A DNA stretch of 64,000 nucleotides, taken from the NCBI RefSeq assembly GCF_900095845.1, contig NZ_FMIX01000004.1, positions 503,501 to 567,500 of the forward strand, given 5' to 3'. The stretch is from Streptococcus timonensis. GTDB taxonomy: Bacteria; Bacillota; Bacilli; Lactobacillales; Streptococcaceae. The position numbers and the translations under genes are program-made. The notes below the pieces were generated by a model. The model had not been told where the DNA came from, made no database searches, and was given only the letters and a program-made list of their open reading frames with translations. Position 1 is the first letter of the stretch. Each line of letters starts with the position of its first letter. Below, piece by piece: positions 8,635 through 17,051 of this stretch.

Positions 8635-8946
8635 TTAGTAAATTATAAAAGAATTCAGATTTAAAATGAATGTATTTAAATCTCTCTTCCATAACTTAAT
8701 GCTCTTAGAAAAGTATAATGATATAGTTGGCTCTTCAGATAAAAAACATGCATAACTTTTTTCGATTGGTAAAACTTCCAAGTCATCCATTCCTTCAAAA
8801 ACTAGAGTACAAGTTTTGTTTGGTTGGTATCTATGACGAATAGTCCAATATTCTGATATATCTAAATCATTTCCTTCTGATTCTTTTAAAACAATCCAGT
8901 TATGGTTATGTAATTGGTCTCTTAAATCTTCAATATGATATTTCAT
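8635..8946 (-). CDS. Unrecognised small immunity-type protein
   Basis: A 103-residue protein starting MKYHIEDLRDQLHNHNWIVL. It has a helix, then strands with HRYQPNKTCTLVFEGMDDLE, and a C-terminal CFLSEEPTISLYFSKS segment. I cannot name the family, although the layout is seen in small immunity proteins. Downstream (8520-8600) lies a short shared tail element ending CTACGCTTGCTAG. Confidence 0.6.
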   Translation of the reverse strand: MKYHIEDLRDQLHNHNWIVLKESEGNDLDISEYWTIRHRYQPNKTCTLVFEGMDDLEVLPIEKSYACFLSEEPTISLYFSKSIKLWKRDLNTFILNLNSFIIY

Positions 8947-9015
8947 AGTATATTTCCCTCTAGTTATACTACATCCGGGTCGTAGGCGTAGTGGCGGTTA
9001 AGTACGGTACAAAAA

Positions 9016-9027
9016 AGGTCGTCTGAA
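9016..9027. other. DNA uptake sequence, AGGTCGTCTGAA
   Basis: Exact 12-mer of the dialect I associate with N. mucosa-type Neisseria. It sits between a 50-base Rhs scrap (8960-9010, NRHYAYDPDVV) and the TPR gene stop at 9039. Confidence 0.8.
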
Positions 9028-9038
9028 AATATCGAATC

Positions 9039-9491
9039 TTACTTTTTGGTTTTTTTCTTAGGATTTAATTCTTCTTTACGTTGCTTATAAAATTGCCAAT
9101 ATTTTTTGTCTTCCATAGAGAAAGGTGTGTAACGTAGCTCATTATAAGTTAGGTCAAAATATTTATAGGCATTTTCCATATCACCTAATTCGTAATAAAC
9201 GATTCCTGTCCATATAAACACACCTGCTGCAGGTTCATCTTTTCGTGCATCAAGTGCAATTAACATCCACTCAAGAGCTTTTTGATAATCACCTAATTTT
9301 TTATAGCTTCCTGAAATACCACAAGCAATCGCAGAAGTAGGTTCAACAAATTGAGTTGCTGGTTTGGGTAAAAGTTCCCATGCCTGCTTTAGAATATCAA
9401 TTCTTTCCTCCGGTGTGGGCGCGTCATTTGAGTTACATACAAAATCATTGATTATTTCGTTTAATTCATAATTTACTTGATCTAAATACAT
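9039..9491 (-). CDS. TPR-like immunity-type protein
   Basis: A 150-residue helical protein with two or three tetratricopeptide-like units: SAIACGISGSYKKLGDYQKALEWMLIALD near 53-81 and IWTGIVYYELGDMENAYKYFDLTY near 91-116. Ends in a Lys-rich tail (NPKKKTKK). The start at 9491 has a good ribosome site (AGAAGGAGAAATT). Similar short TPR proteins are frequent next to Rhs toxins. Partner toxin absent; only a 40-base core scrap precedes it. Confidence 0.7.
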   Translation of the reverse strand: MYLDQVNYELNEIINDFVCNSNDAPTPEERIDILKQAWELLPKPATQFVEPTSAIACGISGSYKKLGDYQKALEWMLIALDARKDEPAAGVFIWTGIVYYELGDMENAYKYFDLTYNELRYTPFSMEDKKYWQFYKQRKEELNPKKKTKK

Positions 9492-9567
9492 AATTTCTCC
9501 TTCTTATGTGCATTCTTTAAAGAGTATTTATTACCATGATGGTCCAGTTGTGTATCTGTGCCAAGGG

Positions 9568-9630
9568 TTCGCGCGTAACGCACACACTTTACATCTTGGA
9601 GGTTTCATACTGGCTACGGATTGCTTCAGA
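9568..9630 (-). repeat. Cassette junction repeat, copy 4
   Basis: Diverged copy (TAACGCACACACTTTACATC, then GGCTACGGATTGCTT), with a core scrap of about 35 bases (GTCCAGTTGTGTATCTGTGC) on its left. Confidence 0.65.
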
Positions 9631-9679
9631 TTATTACAAATTCTATATTTGTACAGAATTTAATTGTCTTTTTGCCGTT

Positions 9680-10030
9680 TTATTTCTTAAGATACTTTTC
9701 TATATATCTGTATTGCTCTTGCGTACATTTAACTGAAAAAAATATTTTTTCACTTATAATACTTTGGGCAGAAAAAATATCTTTTTCATATTTTAATTTT
9801 ATTTTACTTAACGGAATCATTCCTTTTCCATTTTCTTTCCCACAAAAAAGCTTATATTGTAACTCATTATTACTGATCCTTATATCTCCGCAAGTTTTTT
9901 TACTATTATATTCTGATACAATTATATTTAACCAGCCATGTTGAAAATCATAAGAGTAATGTGAAACATAAGGTAAATTAGAAGAAGAGGATACTATTAG
10001 AGATAAAATTGAACTTAAAATTGATTTCAT
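9680..10030 (-). CDS. Exported immunity-type protein
   Basis: A 116-residue protein with a hydrophobic N-terminus, MKSILSSILSLIVSSSSNLP, that could be a weak signal peptide or anchor. The rest is soluble with two Cys (KKTCGDIR, YKLFCGK) and a third near the end (KCTQEQYRY). If exported, it would guard against a toxin that acts in the periplasm. Its ATG is 3 bases after the stop of the toxin tail at 10,034. Family not recognised. Confidence 0.6.
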   Translation of the reverse strand: MKSILSSILSLIVSSSSNLPYVSHYSYDFQHGWLNIIVSEYNSKKTCGDIRISNNELQYKLFCGKENGKGMIPLSKIKLKYEKDIFSAQSIISEKIFFSVKCTQEQYRYIEKYLKK

Positions 10031-10033
10031 AAT

Positions 10034-10170
10034 TTATTTACCATTTAATTTATTAATTTTATTAGCTAACGAAGCAGGAGTAACCCAACCAGACATTTTC
10101 AATTCTTTAATATCAGCAGCTTAACTTTGCTCCATATGCAAAACTTGCACACTGCCTATTTCGTAAATTA
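10034..10170 (-). pseudogene. Toxin tail
   Basis: Frame ends SGWVTPASLANKINKLNGK at 10,034, with a stop (TAA) in place of a residue before AADIKELKMSG. No start and no Rhs core joined. Belongs with the exported immunity-type protein at 9680-10,030. Confidence 0.5.
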
Positions 10171-10312
10171 TATCCAGAAGTTTCTGTATTTTTTTATTAA
10201 TGAGATTGTCAAAAAACAAATCTTTCAAAGGATCTTGATGAAGGTTTGAAGTCGACTGAAAATTATTTCAGACGACCTTATGGGATTTGTTAAACCTTGA
10301 TACAATTTACAT

Positions 10313-10753
10313 TTACTCAAAATCTATAATTTTTCCATATTCAAGAATTTCATCAAAAGTATCTGCTACTTTTCCAATACTTCCATCATCTAGCCAATAC
10401 TCCCATATTGAGAAATTATCTTCCAAATCAAAATACACGCACGCTCCATCAGCTAAAGAGCCAAACAGCAAACCTCTTTTTACTCGTTCTGAGTCAATAT
10501 ATCCATTTGAGTCATGCCTTTCTACAATATTAGGCATCTGTTGTTTCTCTTTATTTATCTCTACTAGGTATTTTAAATAGCACCATTGAGGAAATCCATT
10601 TAAGTTATCAAACAACGATTCTTCATTAAACAGATTAATTTGATAGTTGTTGAATTCAATCTCCATAAATAATTGAAATTTATTAATAGTATTTTTATAT
10701 GACTGAGGAAATAAGATGTTTAAATTTTTTTCTATGCTTGATATTTCTTTCAT
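10313..10753 (-). CDS. SUKH (SMI1/KNR4) immunity protein
   Basis: About 146 residues from the ATG at 10,753 (MKEISSIEKNLNILFPQSYK). The N-terminal helix with FPQSYKNTINKF, then GLLFGSLADGACVYFDL and a C-terminal ADTFDEILEYG helix fit the SMI1/KNR4 (SUKH) fold, the largest immunity superfamily. The longer frame to 10,813 runs into Rhs core scraps, so the internal ATG is chosen. No toxin is left: the gene follows a core fragment directly. Confidence 0.75.
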   Translation of the reverse strand: MKEISSIEKNLNILFPQSYKNTINKFQLFMEIEFNNYQINLFNEESLFDNLNGFPQWCYLKYLVEINKEKQQMPNIVERHDSNGYIDSERVKRGLLFGSLADGACVYFDLEDNFSIWEYWLDDGSIGKVADTFDEILEYGKIIDFE

Positions 10754-10785
10754 GATTAGTATTAGTCCTTTCAATATGAGTTTTT

Positions 10786-11010
10786 TTACAACTTCCAATA
10801 TAATCCCGTGCACTTTTTTTCAATAGACCTCACGAAATTTATCGTGCGCATCAGTTTGTGCTTTATCTCTATGAAAACTTTCTGTAATAAAGAGTTGTGT
10901 ACCTGTACCAGGGGTTCGTAGTTGTCGGGATCGGTGTAGAGATAAGTATATCTTCCGTCCGGGTGGGCTTCCTGCAAGAGGTGGCTGCCGTCCCAAACAA
11001 ATTAGGAGGC
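10786..11010 (-). pseudogene. Rhs core remnant
   Basis: Frame reads LQEAHPDGRYTYLYTDPDNYEPLVQVHN, the block upstream of [10 protein letters not shown], then departs into non-core sequence. The 5' side leaves the core at CLGRQPPL (from VWDGSHLL shifted). Confidence 0.65.
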
Positions 11011-11108
11011 CAGTAATATCATAGACGTAGACATCTTTAGACATTATCAGGCTTCTTACTAAACCATCTCTTCATTATTTTCATTGCCTTTTAGCAAAGA
11101 TAGGCGTA

Positions 11109-11534
11109 TTAAAAGTATCTTTTGAAATAATTTATTGCCTTATAAGAGCTGATACCATAATGGTTTATACACTCAATAAACCAATATAGATTATCACAGT
11201 TTCTATCTAATTCTTCTGATTTAAATGGAGTAAGAATTAAACGATAAATATGATTTAATTCTATATTTTTTTTATCCTTTTTATTTAAAGTTGACCATTT
11301 TTTTAATAGTGCAATTTCAATAACTTCCTTTCGGTATTTTTCTAAGTTATCAATAGTTTCATCATAATATCTCCAATAATTTTCTGCACTATCAACATAA
11401 GGTTTATAGATGCTTATACATAAAATTGGATTCTCTATAATAATATCTAATATAGAAAGCATAATCTTTCTATAAATTTGTTCAGTATTATTATCAATTA
11501 ATAAATTGATAATTTCTAAGAAATATTTTTCCAT
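11109..11534 (-). CDS. Unrecognised immunity-type protein
   Basis: A 141-residue, nearly all-helical protein starting MEKYFLEIINLLIDNNTEQI. Rich in Ile, Asn and Tyr. No family recognised. It is followed by Rhs core scraps at 10,786-11,010 and preceded by the pseudogene at 11,676; there is no toxin next to it. Confidence 0.6.
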   Translation of the reverse strand: MEKYFLEIINLLIDNNTEQIYRKIMLSILDIIIENPILCISIYKPYVDSAENYWRYYDETIDNLEKYRKEVIEIALLKKWSTLNKKDKKNIELNHIYRLILTPFKSEELDRNCDNLYWFIECINHYGISSYKAINYFKRYF

Positions 11535-11675
11535 CTGATTTCTCTTATTTATCCACTTGTTGCAGTAATTCTTAATATAGCTAGCAAAGGGTTAGATGTT
11601 GCACATGCATGCTTTGGTTTCTCAAAACGGTTATCTTTTGCTAAATTTAGAGTTTCTATGGTTGTTAACAGGAAT

Positions 11676-11993
11676 TTATTGTCCTTGACCAAGAATTTCT
11701 TCTCCAATTATTGAATCTAACTCTATCCATGCTTCTTCAAGTTGATTAACAATAGAAGATTCATTTTTATTTGGATCGTCTTTTAAATTGAGATACCAAA
11801 TATGTGTTAATTTCGGTATTTCATATAAAATAGACGCTAATCTTTTTTCAATTAGATTATGATTATGAGTATAATGCTTTATTTCATTTAAAATTTTTTA
11901 TAATTCTTGATAGTCCTTTACATCGAATTCAAGATCCATTCTGACCTTATCAATAAAACTATTATTTTCAAGTTTTTCTAATAATTCTTTCAT
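11676..11993 (-). pseudogene. Immunity-type gene broken by one stop (copy 1)
   Basis: Starts MKELLEKLENNSFIDKVRMD and would give about 105 residues ending IIGEEILGQGQ, but codon 32 is TAA (11,898-11,900). Removing that stop restores one open frame. The second copy at 39,653-39,970 has the same stop. Helical; family not recognised. It has a good ATG at 11,993 with AAAGGTGG upstream, and the neighbour at 12,064 ends 71 bases before it. Confidence 0.65.
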
Positions 11994-12063
11994 AGTAACC
12001 ACCTTTAAGTTATACAAAGCCAAGGATTGCTTCTGCTGGAATAGTTTATTTATTTTAAAAAAG

Positions 12064-12540
12064 TTAAGCATTCACTCCAATAGAAATAGATAACACATCT
12101 TTCTCATTGTCGAGTAGAGATATATCGATGACTTTATCTATTTTATGACTAAAGAATTTTAAACAATAAAAATTAGGTTTGTTTATTAATTCTAGCCAAT
12201 TGCTAATATTTTTTATTTTGATAATAAACAAGGGGAATAATTCTATTGGTATTTCAGCCGAATCATTTATTCCTCCATAAAAGTATACATAAGCAATATC
12301 ATTTTCCTCTGGTGCAAAAAAATTTAATATTTCATTTTTTATCGATAAACTAAAATTTTCTTTTGATAATTCTATATTTCTATAGGGGGTAAAAGTACGA
12401 TTTATTATGTCACATGAGAGTGGATATGGAATAATTTTTTCAGAATCTAAAATTAAATTATTTAAAAAATGAATCTCTTTCATTTTTTTCATTAAATTTT
12501 TTTGTTTTAAAGTAAAGATCTTATCTTCTAAAGTTGTCAT
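12064..12540 (-). CDS. Unrecognised immunity-type protein, duplicated (copy 1)
   Basis: A 158-residue protein starting MTTLEDKIFTLKQKNLMKKM. Its translation is identical to the gene at 40,041-40,517. No family recognised. Body has strands such as IAYVYFYGGINDSAEIPIEL and ends KDVLSISIGVNA. It is part of a 970-base direct repeat. No toxin adjoins it in either place. Confidence 0.7.
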   Translation of the reverse strand: MTTLEDKIFTLKQKNLMKKMKEIHFLNNLILDSEKIIPYPLSCDIINRTFTPYRNIELSKENFSLSIKNEILNFFAPEENDIAYVYFYGGINDSAEIPIELFPLFIIKIKNISNWLELINKPNFYCLKFFSHKIDKVIDISLLDNEKDVLSISIGVNA

Positions 12541-12679
12541 GATACTATTTCCTATGTTGTACGGTTACATTATCTTTGTAGCACTTCCAAGAAAATGTAC
12601 CATTCCCATTATTTCTTTTTTGACTAAGAATTCTATCCATTTTGGCAGTAGCTACATGCAAGTGTGGACAAGGATGTTT

Positions 12680-12765
12680 TCCAATCGTAAGGGTTGGTGT
12701 GCGGCATCCCGATTTGGTAGCAGTGGAAGTAGTGGGCTTGTTGGCGGCTTGCTTCTGTTGGGGAT
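12680..12765 (-). pseudogene. Rhs core scrap
   Basis: About 85 bases with the plus-strand block GATTTGGTAGCAGTGGAAGT (core YFHCYQIG, with Asp to Tyr), then left and right edges to unrelated sequence. Followed by a degenerate inverted DUS pair at 12,768-12,812. Confidence 0.6.
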
Positions 12766-12821
12766 GGGGTCGTCTGAAAGCTGGGTGAGTGAGGGTTTAG
12801 GGTTTCAGACGATCCTGTAGG

Positions 12822-13346
12822 TTATGGCTTACCGAAAATATATTTTTCCTCTAGTTTAGTTTTATCATGCTCAAGAAAAAAAATGTTTCTATATTCAGAT
12901 AAACTATTATGATTAACCGCTGAATATTGTTCTTCATTACTGCCATCATCTTCCCAATGACAAATGGGACAAATATCATAGTTGGATTTACTAGACAAGG
13001 TATAAAAATGACAACACGGACATTTTACTTTCTGATTTATCTCGTCTCCATAGACGTTTATTTCTTTGGAGAGAAGAAGACTAAGTTTTTTAGCTAGAAA
13101 TTTATTACTTAAAATTGAATTTTTATATGTTAACCCTAAGGTAACTACAGGATTAAAAAAATCATCATAAAATTCTATGTCATCAAAATCATGTGTACTT
13201 AAGTAGCTTATAAGTTCTTTATTTAAATGTTCTGGTTCAGATTCATAGGAATACCAAAAGTCTAATAGGATATTCATCTTTTCAGAATTAGATATTGAAT
13301 TAGTCTGATACTCAGAAAAAATTTTAATAGCTTCTGTTCTAGTCAT
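12822..13346 (-). CDS. CPCC-domain immunity protein, now fused to an Rhs core
   Basis: About 174 residues from the ATG at 13,346 (MTRTEAIKIFSEYQ), preceded by GGAAAGG, a good ribosome site. Near residues 117-145 it reads KCPCCHFYTL and DICPICHWEDDG, the Cys-rich CPCC zinc-binding domain known among immunity proteins. The open frame does not stop upstream: it runs straight into Rhs core ending in WIDPLGLIKASEIKW. So the toxin has been lost and core and immunity gene now share one frame of 278 codons from 13,658. Confidence 0.8.
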   Translation of the reverse strand: MTRTEAIKIFSEYQTNSISNSEKMNILLDFWYSYESEPEHLNKELISYLSTHDFDDIEFYDDFFNPVVTLGLTYKNSILSNKFLAKKLSLLLSKEINVYGDEINQKVKCPCCHFYTLSSKSNYDICPICHWEDDGSNEEQYSAVNHNSLSEYRNIFFLEHDKTKLEEKYIFGKP

Positions 13347-13810
13347 GATAAAACCTTTCCATTTGATCTCAGATGCTTTAATTAGCCCTAAGGGATCAAT
13401 CCAGCTAACAATATTGGGATTAAAGGTATATAGATTTTTCCCACCCCACAACCCAATCGGATCCGGATTCACAAACCGACCGGCCTCAGGTTCGTAATAA
13501 CACATCAGGTTGTAATGCAGCCCCGTCTCACGGTCGGCATACTGATTTTGCCGTCTGAACGGCTGATTCGCAACCTTGTAAACCCGATCGTCCTTTTTCA
13601 GACGGCCCCAGGCGGTGTATTCACCGTACCATAAGAGATTGCCGTGGATGTCGGTCATCTCGCGCGGTATACCGATTTGGTCGCAGTGGAAGTAGTGGGT
13701 TTGTTGGCGGCTTTCTCCGTCTTTGTTGGTCCAGTTATGTACCTATGCCAAGGGTTCGTGCGTACCGCACACCCTACGTCGGGATTGGAGGTTTCATGGG
13801 AGCTACGGCT
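13347..13810 (-). pseudogene. Rhs core fragment reading into CPCC immunity gene
   Basis: Carries [57 protein letters not shown] and [22 protein letters not shown] stop (GCATAG, where other copies read GCACAG, Ala-Gln) lies at about 13,746. After WIDPLGL, where a toxin normally begins, only eight codons precede the immunity start. Confidence 0.8.
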
Positions 13811-13815
13811 TGCTT
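13756..13815 (-). repeat. Cassette junction repeat, copy 5
   Basis: Close to consensus: CGTACCGCACACCCTACGTC then GGAGCTACGGCTTGCTTTTA. Between the DUF4926 gene stop at 13,837 and core at 13,750. Confidence 0.85.
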
Positions 13816-13836
13816 TTAAGTTTTATAAGAATAATA

Positions 13837-14040
13837 TTATGTATCAAGAAATGGCATTAATTGTTCTGGCTTTAAAGTTAGTAGTGAGATTGTTTTTCCT
13901 TTAGTATCGCAGAATTCAACCTCATATGCTTCATATGGATTTGAATAAACTTCTACAATTGCACCGATGTCTCCCTGTTGTAAATTAAAATCAGGAAGAT
14001 CTTGTTGCAATTTGACTACTTCTAAAAGTGAATATTTCAT
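13837..14040 (-). CDS. DUF4926 immunity-type protein
   Basis: A 67-residue protein: MKYSLLEVVKLQQDLPDFNL, QQGDIGAIVEVYSNPYEAYEVEF and TLKPEQLMPF. This order (LL-D-VVAL..DLP, G..G.VVE, YEVEF, L....L) fits DUF4926, a small barrel-like domain common beside contact-dependent toxins. It follows Rhs scraps at 14,063. Complete length for the family. Confidence 0.75.
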   Translation of the reverse strand: MKYSLLEVVKLQQDLPDFNLQQGDIGAIVEVYSNPYEAYEVEFCDTKGKTISLLTLKPEQLMPFLDT

Positions 14041-14062
14041 TAGAAACTCCTTAATAATTAAC

Positions 14063-14190
14063 TATAAAACATATGTAGTTGCCTTTGGAGGTGTACTCCT
14101 GAAGTAATCGCGTTCCGTCCACCGCGAGTTCGTAGGCGGTTTTGGCACCGAGTCCGTCGATGTAGGCGGTCAGTCGGTCGAGGCAGTTGT
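14063..14190 (-). pseudogene. Rhs core scrap
   Basis: Frame reads NCLDRLTAYIDGLGAKTAYELAVDGTRLLQEYTSKG, a segment from further up the Rhs core, then runs into YICFIV just before the next gene. The right edge coincides with the end of a duplicated segment (14,190). Confidence 0.6.
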
Positions 14191-15080
14191 TTTGCCCTCT
14201 CCCATGAGAGAAGGAGTAGATGTTGGGATGGAAAAAAGTTCATCCAACACTTCTTTGATTTATATTAATCCCAATAAAAGTCTGAATTATTTAATTCCTT
14301 CCACTCTTCCAAAGAATAAAGAAAAGGCAAAGAAAAGTTTTCCAATATTTTTTCTTTTAAATTTTCTGACATCATAAATGCTCCTGAATAATTATAATTG
14401 GAAGACAATAAAATATCCTTATCTGAATTAGTATATGCCTCCAGTGAATAATCATCTTCATCTAATGCTAAATCTGGGTAAACAATTTCATCCTGAATTT
14501 CCCAATCAACTATTCTTACTAAATAATAGACTTCATTCGTCAATAACTCACCTTTTGTATTGACAATAATTGCTTTACTCATTCCAAAATCATGATCAAA
14601 CCCGTATTTTTTAATAAATTCCAAAAAACGTGCTGACATGATAAAGAAATCATTATATGGAAGAAAATCAAAAGTAACACCTCTTGCTTTCTTTAAGCAG
14701 ACATAAACCTTTTCAGGCATTGGAGGAATTTCTTGTCCCTTTACAAACCAACTCCACGGAAAGTCAAAATCAGGATGCGTTTTCTTAGGGTTAAACTTCT
14801 CTGATATACCCACAGCTCCACTACTTACTCGTGGCAACCCCATTTTTTCTGCTTTATCCATGCTTTGTAGGGCATATCCCCACACCATCAATTTCTTCAT
14901 AATACACTCCTAATCTAATCGTTTGGGCGAGTTGGTAGATGAATATCCTCCAACAGATATGGACTTACTCAAACGATTTTTTAAACTTTTTTGTAAATCT
15001 CGTACACGCCGTCGCACTTGTGCCTGTAATCGACCATGATGTGGTTGCGGTAGGCGAAACCGCGTGCGTACAATTCTGCT
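14190..15080. repeat. Tandem cassette duplication, copy 2 (partner 15,552-16,456)
   Basis: Both copies begin with CCCTCTCCCA-type sequence and AGTAGATGTTGGGATG, carry the same immunity family, and end in the toxin tail [18 protein letters not shown]. They differ at many scattered bases, so the duplication is older than the one at 11,671/39,648. Confidence 0.8.
14265..14900 (-). CDS. Immunity-type protein, duplicated family (copy 2)
   Basis: A 211-residue protein starting MKKLMVWGYALQSMDKAEKM. Clear paralogue of 15,637-16,275 over its full length, with most changes in the first 40 residues and scattered after. Conserved blocks: KKTHPDFDFPWSWFVKGQEI, VTFDFLPYNDFFIMSARFLEF, NTKGELLTNEVYYLVRIVDW. 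The layout resembles Imm43/imm11-type proteins but I am not sure. Ribosome site TTAGGAGTG at 14,903. It follows a broken tip at 14,910. Confidence 0.7.
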   Translation of the reverse strand: MKKLMVWGYALQSMDKAEKMGLPRVSSGAVGISEKFNPKKTHPDFDFPWSWFVKGQEIPPMPEKVYVCLKKARGVTFDFLPYNDFFIMSARFLEFIKKYGFDHDFGMSKAIIVNTKGELLTNEVYYLVRIVDWEIQDEIVYPDLALDEDDYSLEAYTNSDKDILLSSNYNYSGAFMMSENLKEKILENFSLPFLYSLEEWKELNNSDFYWD

Positions 15081-15305
15081 GTAAATGCGACCATTAACAT
15101 TTAAAAAAGGAACTGCCCCTGTATTTTGTTTTGCAGATACTTTTGTAAGGAAACCTAATATGGATTCCAAGCCTAAAGGATCAATCCAGCTTGTAATATT
15201 AGAAGCGAACCAGTATAGATTCTCTCCACCTTCTAACCCAATCGGATCCTGATTCACAAACCGACCCGTATCAATCTCGTAATACCTGAAGAAGTTGTAA
15301 TGCAA
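14910..15305 (-). pseudogene. Rhs tip with broken toxin
   Basis: Reads [58 protein letters not shown] and then a basic stretch that appears frame-shifted ([21 protein letters not shown]; the other frame reads [16 protein letters not shown]), ending [17 protein letters not shown] at 14,910. The tail is shared with 16,285-16,470. Toxin type unknown. Confidence 0.65.
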
Positions 15306-15560
15306 CCCCGTCTCACGGTCGCAATAGTAGTTTTGCAGGCGGAAGGGTTGGTGAGCAGTTCCTCCGGATGTGTTGGTTTCGCTCTTCAGTTTGCCCCAAC
15401 CGTAATAATCCCCAAACCAGGTTACCGTCTTTATCGGTCATTTCACGCGGAATGCCGATTTGGTCGCAGTGGAAGTAGTGAGTTTGTTGGCGGCTTTCGC
15501 CGTCTTCATTGGTCCAGTTGTGTACCTTTGCCAAGGGTTCGTAGCTGTCGTTTTGCCCTC
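15306..15560 (-). pseudogene. Rhs core remnant
   Basis: Contains [39 protein letters not shown] and [10 protein letters not shown], then a shift before the [15 protein letters not shown] block at 15,310-15,350. Confidence 0.7.
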
Positions 15561-15636
15561 TCCCCAGCCCTCTCCCACGAAAGAAGGAGTAGATGTTGGG
15601 ATGAAAAAAGTTCATCCAACACTTCTTTGATTTATA

Positions 15637-16275
15637 TTAATCCCAATAACTGTCTAAATTGTTCAATTCCTTCCACTCTTCCAAAGAATAAAGAAAAGGC
15701 AAAGAAAAGTTTTCCAATATTTTGTCTTTTAAATTTTCTGACACCATAAATGCTTCCATATACTTATATTTGGAAGACAGCAAAATATCCTTATCCGAAT
15801 TAGTATATGCTTCCAGCGAAAAACCTTTTTCATCTCTTCCTAAATCCGGGTAAACAATTTCATCCTCAATTTCCCAGCTAACTATTCTTACCAAATAATA
15901 GACTTCATTTGTCAATAGCTCACCTTTTGTATTGACAATAATGGCTTCGCTCATACCAAAATTATAATTAAAACCATATTTTTTAATAAATTCCAAAAAA
16001 CGCGCTGACATGATAAAGAAGTTGTAGCCATAAGGTAGAAAATCAAAAGTAACACTCCTTGCTTTTTTTAAGCAGACATAAACCTTTTCAGGCATTGGAG
16101 GAATTTCTTGTCCCTTTACGAACCAACTCCATGAAAAGTCAAAATCAGGATGCGTTTTTTTAGGGTTGAATACCTCTGATATCCCTACTTCCCCTAAGGA
16201 AACCTTAGGTACTTTTCTTTTCGCTAACTCATCTAAACTTTGTGAGCTATATCCCCACACCATCAATTTCTTCAT
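15637..16275 (-). CDS. Immunity-type protein, duplicated family (copy 1)
   Basis: A 212-residue protein starting MKKLMVWGYSSQSLDELAKR, paralogue of 14,265-14,900. It has one extra residue in the PYGYNFFIMSAR loop. Soluble, no signal peptide. Preceded by TTAGGAGTG and by the toxin tail that stops at 16,285. Because it lies upstream in the transcription direction, it is the first of the two copies. Confidence 0.7.
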   Translation of the reverse strand: MKKLMVWGYSSQSLDELAKRKVPKVSLGEVGISEVFNPKKTHPDFDFSWSWFVKGQEIPPMPEKVYVCLKKARSVTFDFLPYGYNFFIMSARFLEFIKKYGFNYNFGMSEAIIVNTKGELLTNEVYYLVRIVSWEIEDEIVYPDLGRDEKGFSLEAYTNSDKDILLSSKYKYMEAFMVSENLKDKILENFSLPFLYSLEEWKELNNLDSYWD

Positions 16276-16284
16276 AATACACTC

Positions 16285-16435
16285 CTAATCTAATCGTTTG
16301 GGTGAGTTGGTAGATGAATATCCTCCAACAGATATGGACTTACTCAAACGATTTTTTAAACTTTTTTGTAAATCTCGTACACGCTGTCGCATTTGTGCCT
16401 GTAATCGACCATGATATGGTTACGGTAGGCGAAAC
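16285..16435 (-). pseudogene. Toxin tail, copy of the tail at 14,910
   Basis: Ends [27 protein letters not shown]. Upstream it reads GRLQAQMRQRVRDL, then passes straight into the junction repeat at 16,436 with no Rhs core between. Confidence 0.6.
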
Positions 16436-16503
16436 CGCGTGCGTACAATTTTGCGCACACCTAACATCAGAATTGAAGGCTTCATGCGAGCTATGTCTTG
16501 TTA
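16436..16503 (-). repeat. Cassette junction repeat, copy 6
   Basis: Diverged: GTACAATTTTGCGCACACCT, then ATGCGAGCTATGTCTTGTTA. Here it abuts a toxin tail, not a core. Confidence 0.65.
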
Positions 16504-16538
16504 CACTTACTATATATACACGACGCTACGCCAGTTTA

Positions 16539-17051
16539 TTAATCATCAGGATTTTCTTCTAAACAATTTAAAAACTCATCAAATGATTTCGCAATAATAA
16601 TTGAATTTTTTTTAAAATTAGCTTCTCTTGATATATTTTCACTCCATACATCCCTTACATAATAAATAATTTGCCGACTATTTTTTTCTAAACAGAGGTA
16701 ATTCCCTCCCCAATCAAAAGCAAAAGGAATCAGATTTATAGGTAACTCATTAAGTTTCCATTCATTTATTGCTCTTCCTTCCAATGTAAAATCTGGATCA
16801 TCCTCAAACTGCTTAGAATATTTCATTGGTATGAAGTCGCGAATTTCAATATAGTCATAATCAATATTATCATTGACAAAACAAGAAAGAGTGGGAGTAC
16901 CTCCATTCCATTTGAAGTAATGCGACTTGAATGAAGCTGGAAAAGATACTTCTAAATTTTTTTCAACGTCATTGAAATCATTTTCAGATAAATTTTTATC
17001 ACAATCGTAAAAACTAAGCAGAACAATCTCCTTTAACAATTTAACAAGCAC
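16539..17051 (-). CDS. SUKH (SMI1/KNR4) immunity protein
   Basis: A 170-residue protein. The block DFNDVEKNLEVSFPASFKSHYFKWNGGTP near residues 25-53 and INLIPFAFDWGGNYLCLE near 104-121, plus a C-terminal AKSFDEFLNCL helix, are typical of SMI1/KNR4. Its start overlaps the 3' end of the gene at 17,041-17,448 by 11 bases, so the two are translated together. Confidence 0.85.
   Translation of the reverse strand: MLVKLLKEIVLLSFYDCDKNLSENDFNDVEKNLEVSFPASFKSHYFKWNGGTPTLSCFVNDNIDYDYIEIRDFIPMKYSKQFEDDPDFTLEGRAINEWKLNELPINLIPFAFDWGGNYLCLEKNSRQIIYYVRDVWSENISREANFKKNSIIIAKSFDEFLNCLEENPDD

Larger units (their letters stand above)
11671..12640. repeat. Long direct repeat, copy 1 (partner 39,648-40,617)
   Basis: About 970 bases repeated at an offset of exactly 27,977 with only a few differences that I can see (for example TATAAAATAGACGCTAATC against TATAAATAAGACGCCAATC). 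It holds the broken gene 11,676-11,993 and the gene 12,064-12,540. Same orientation in both places. Confidence 0.9.
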
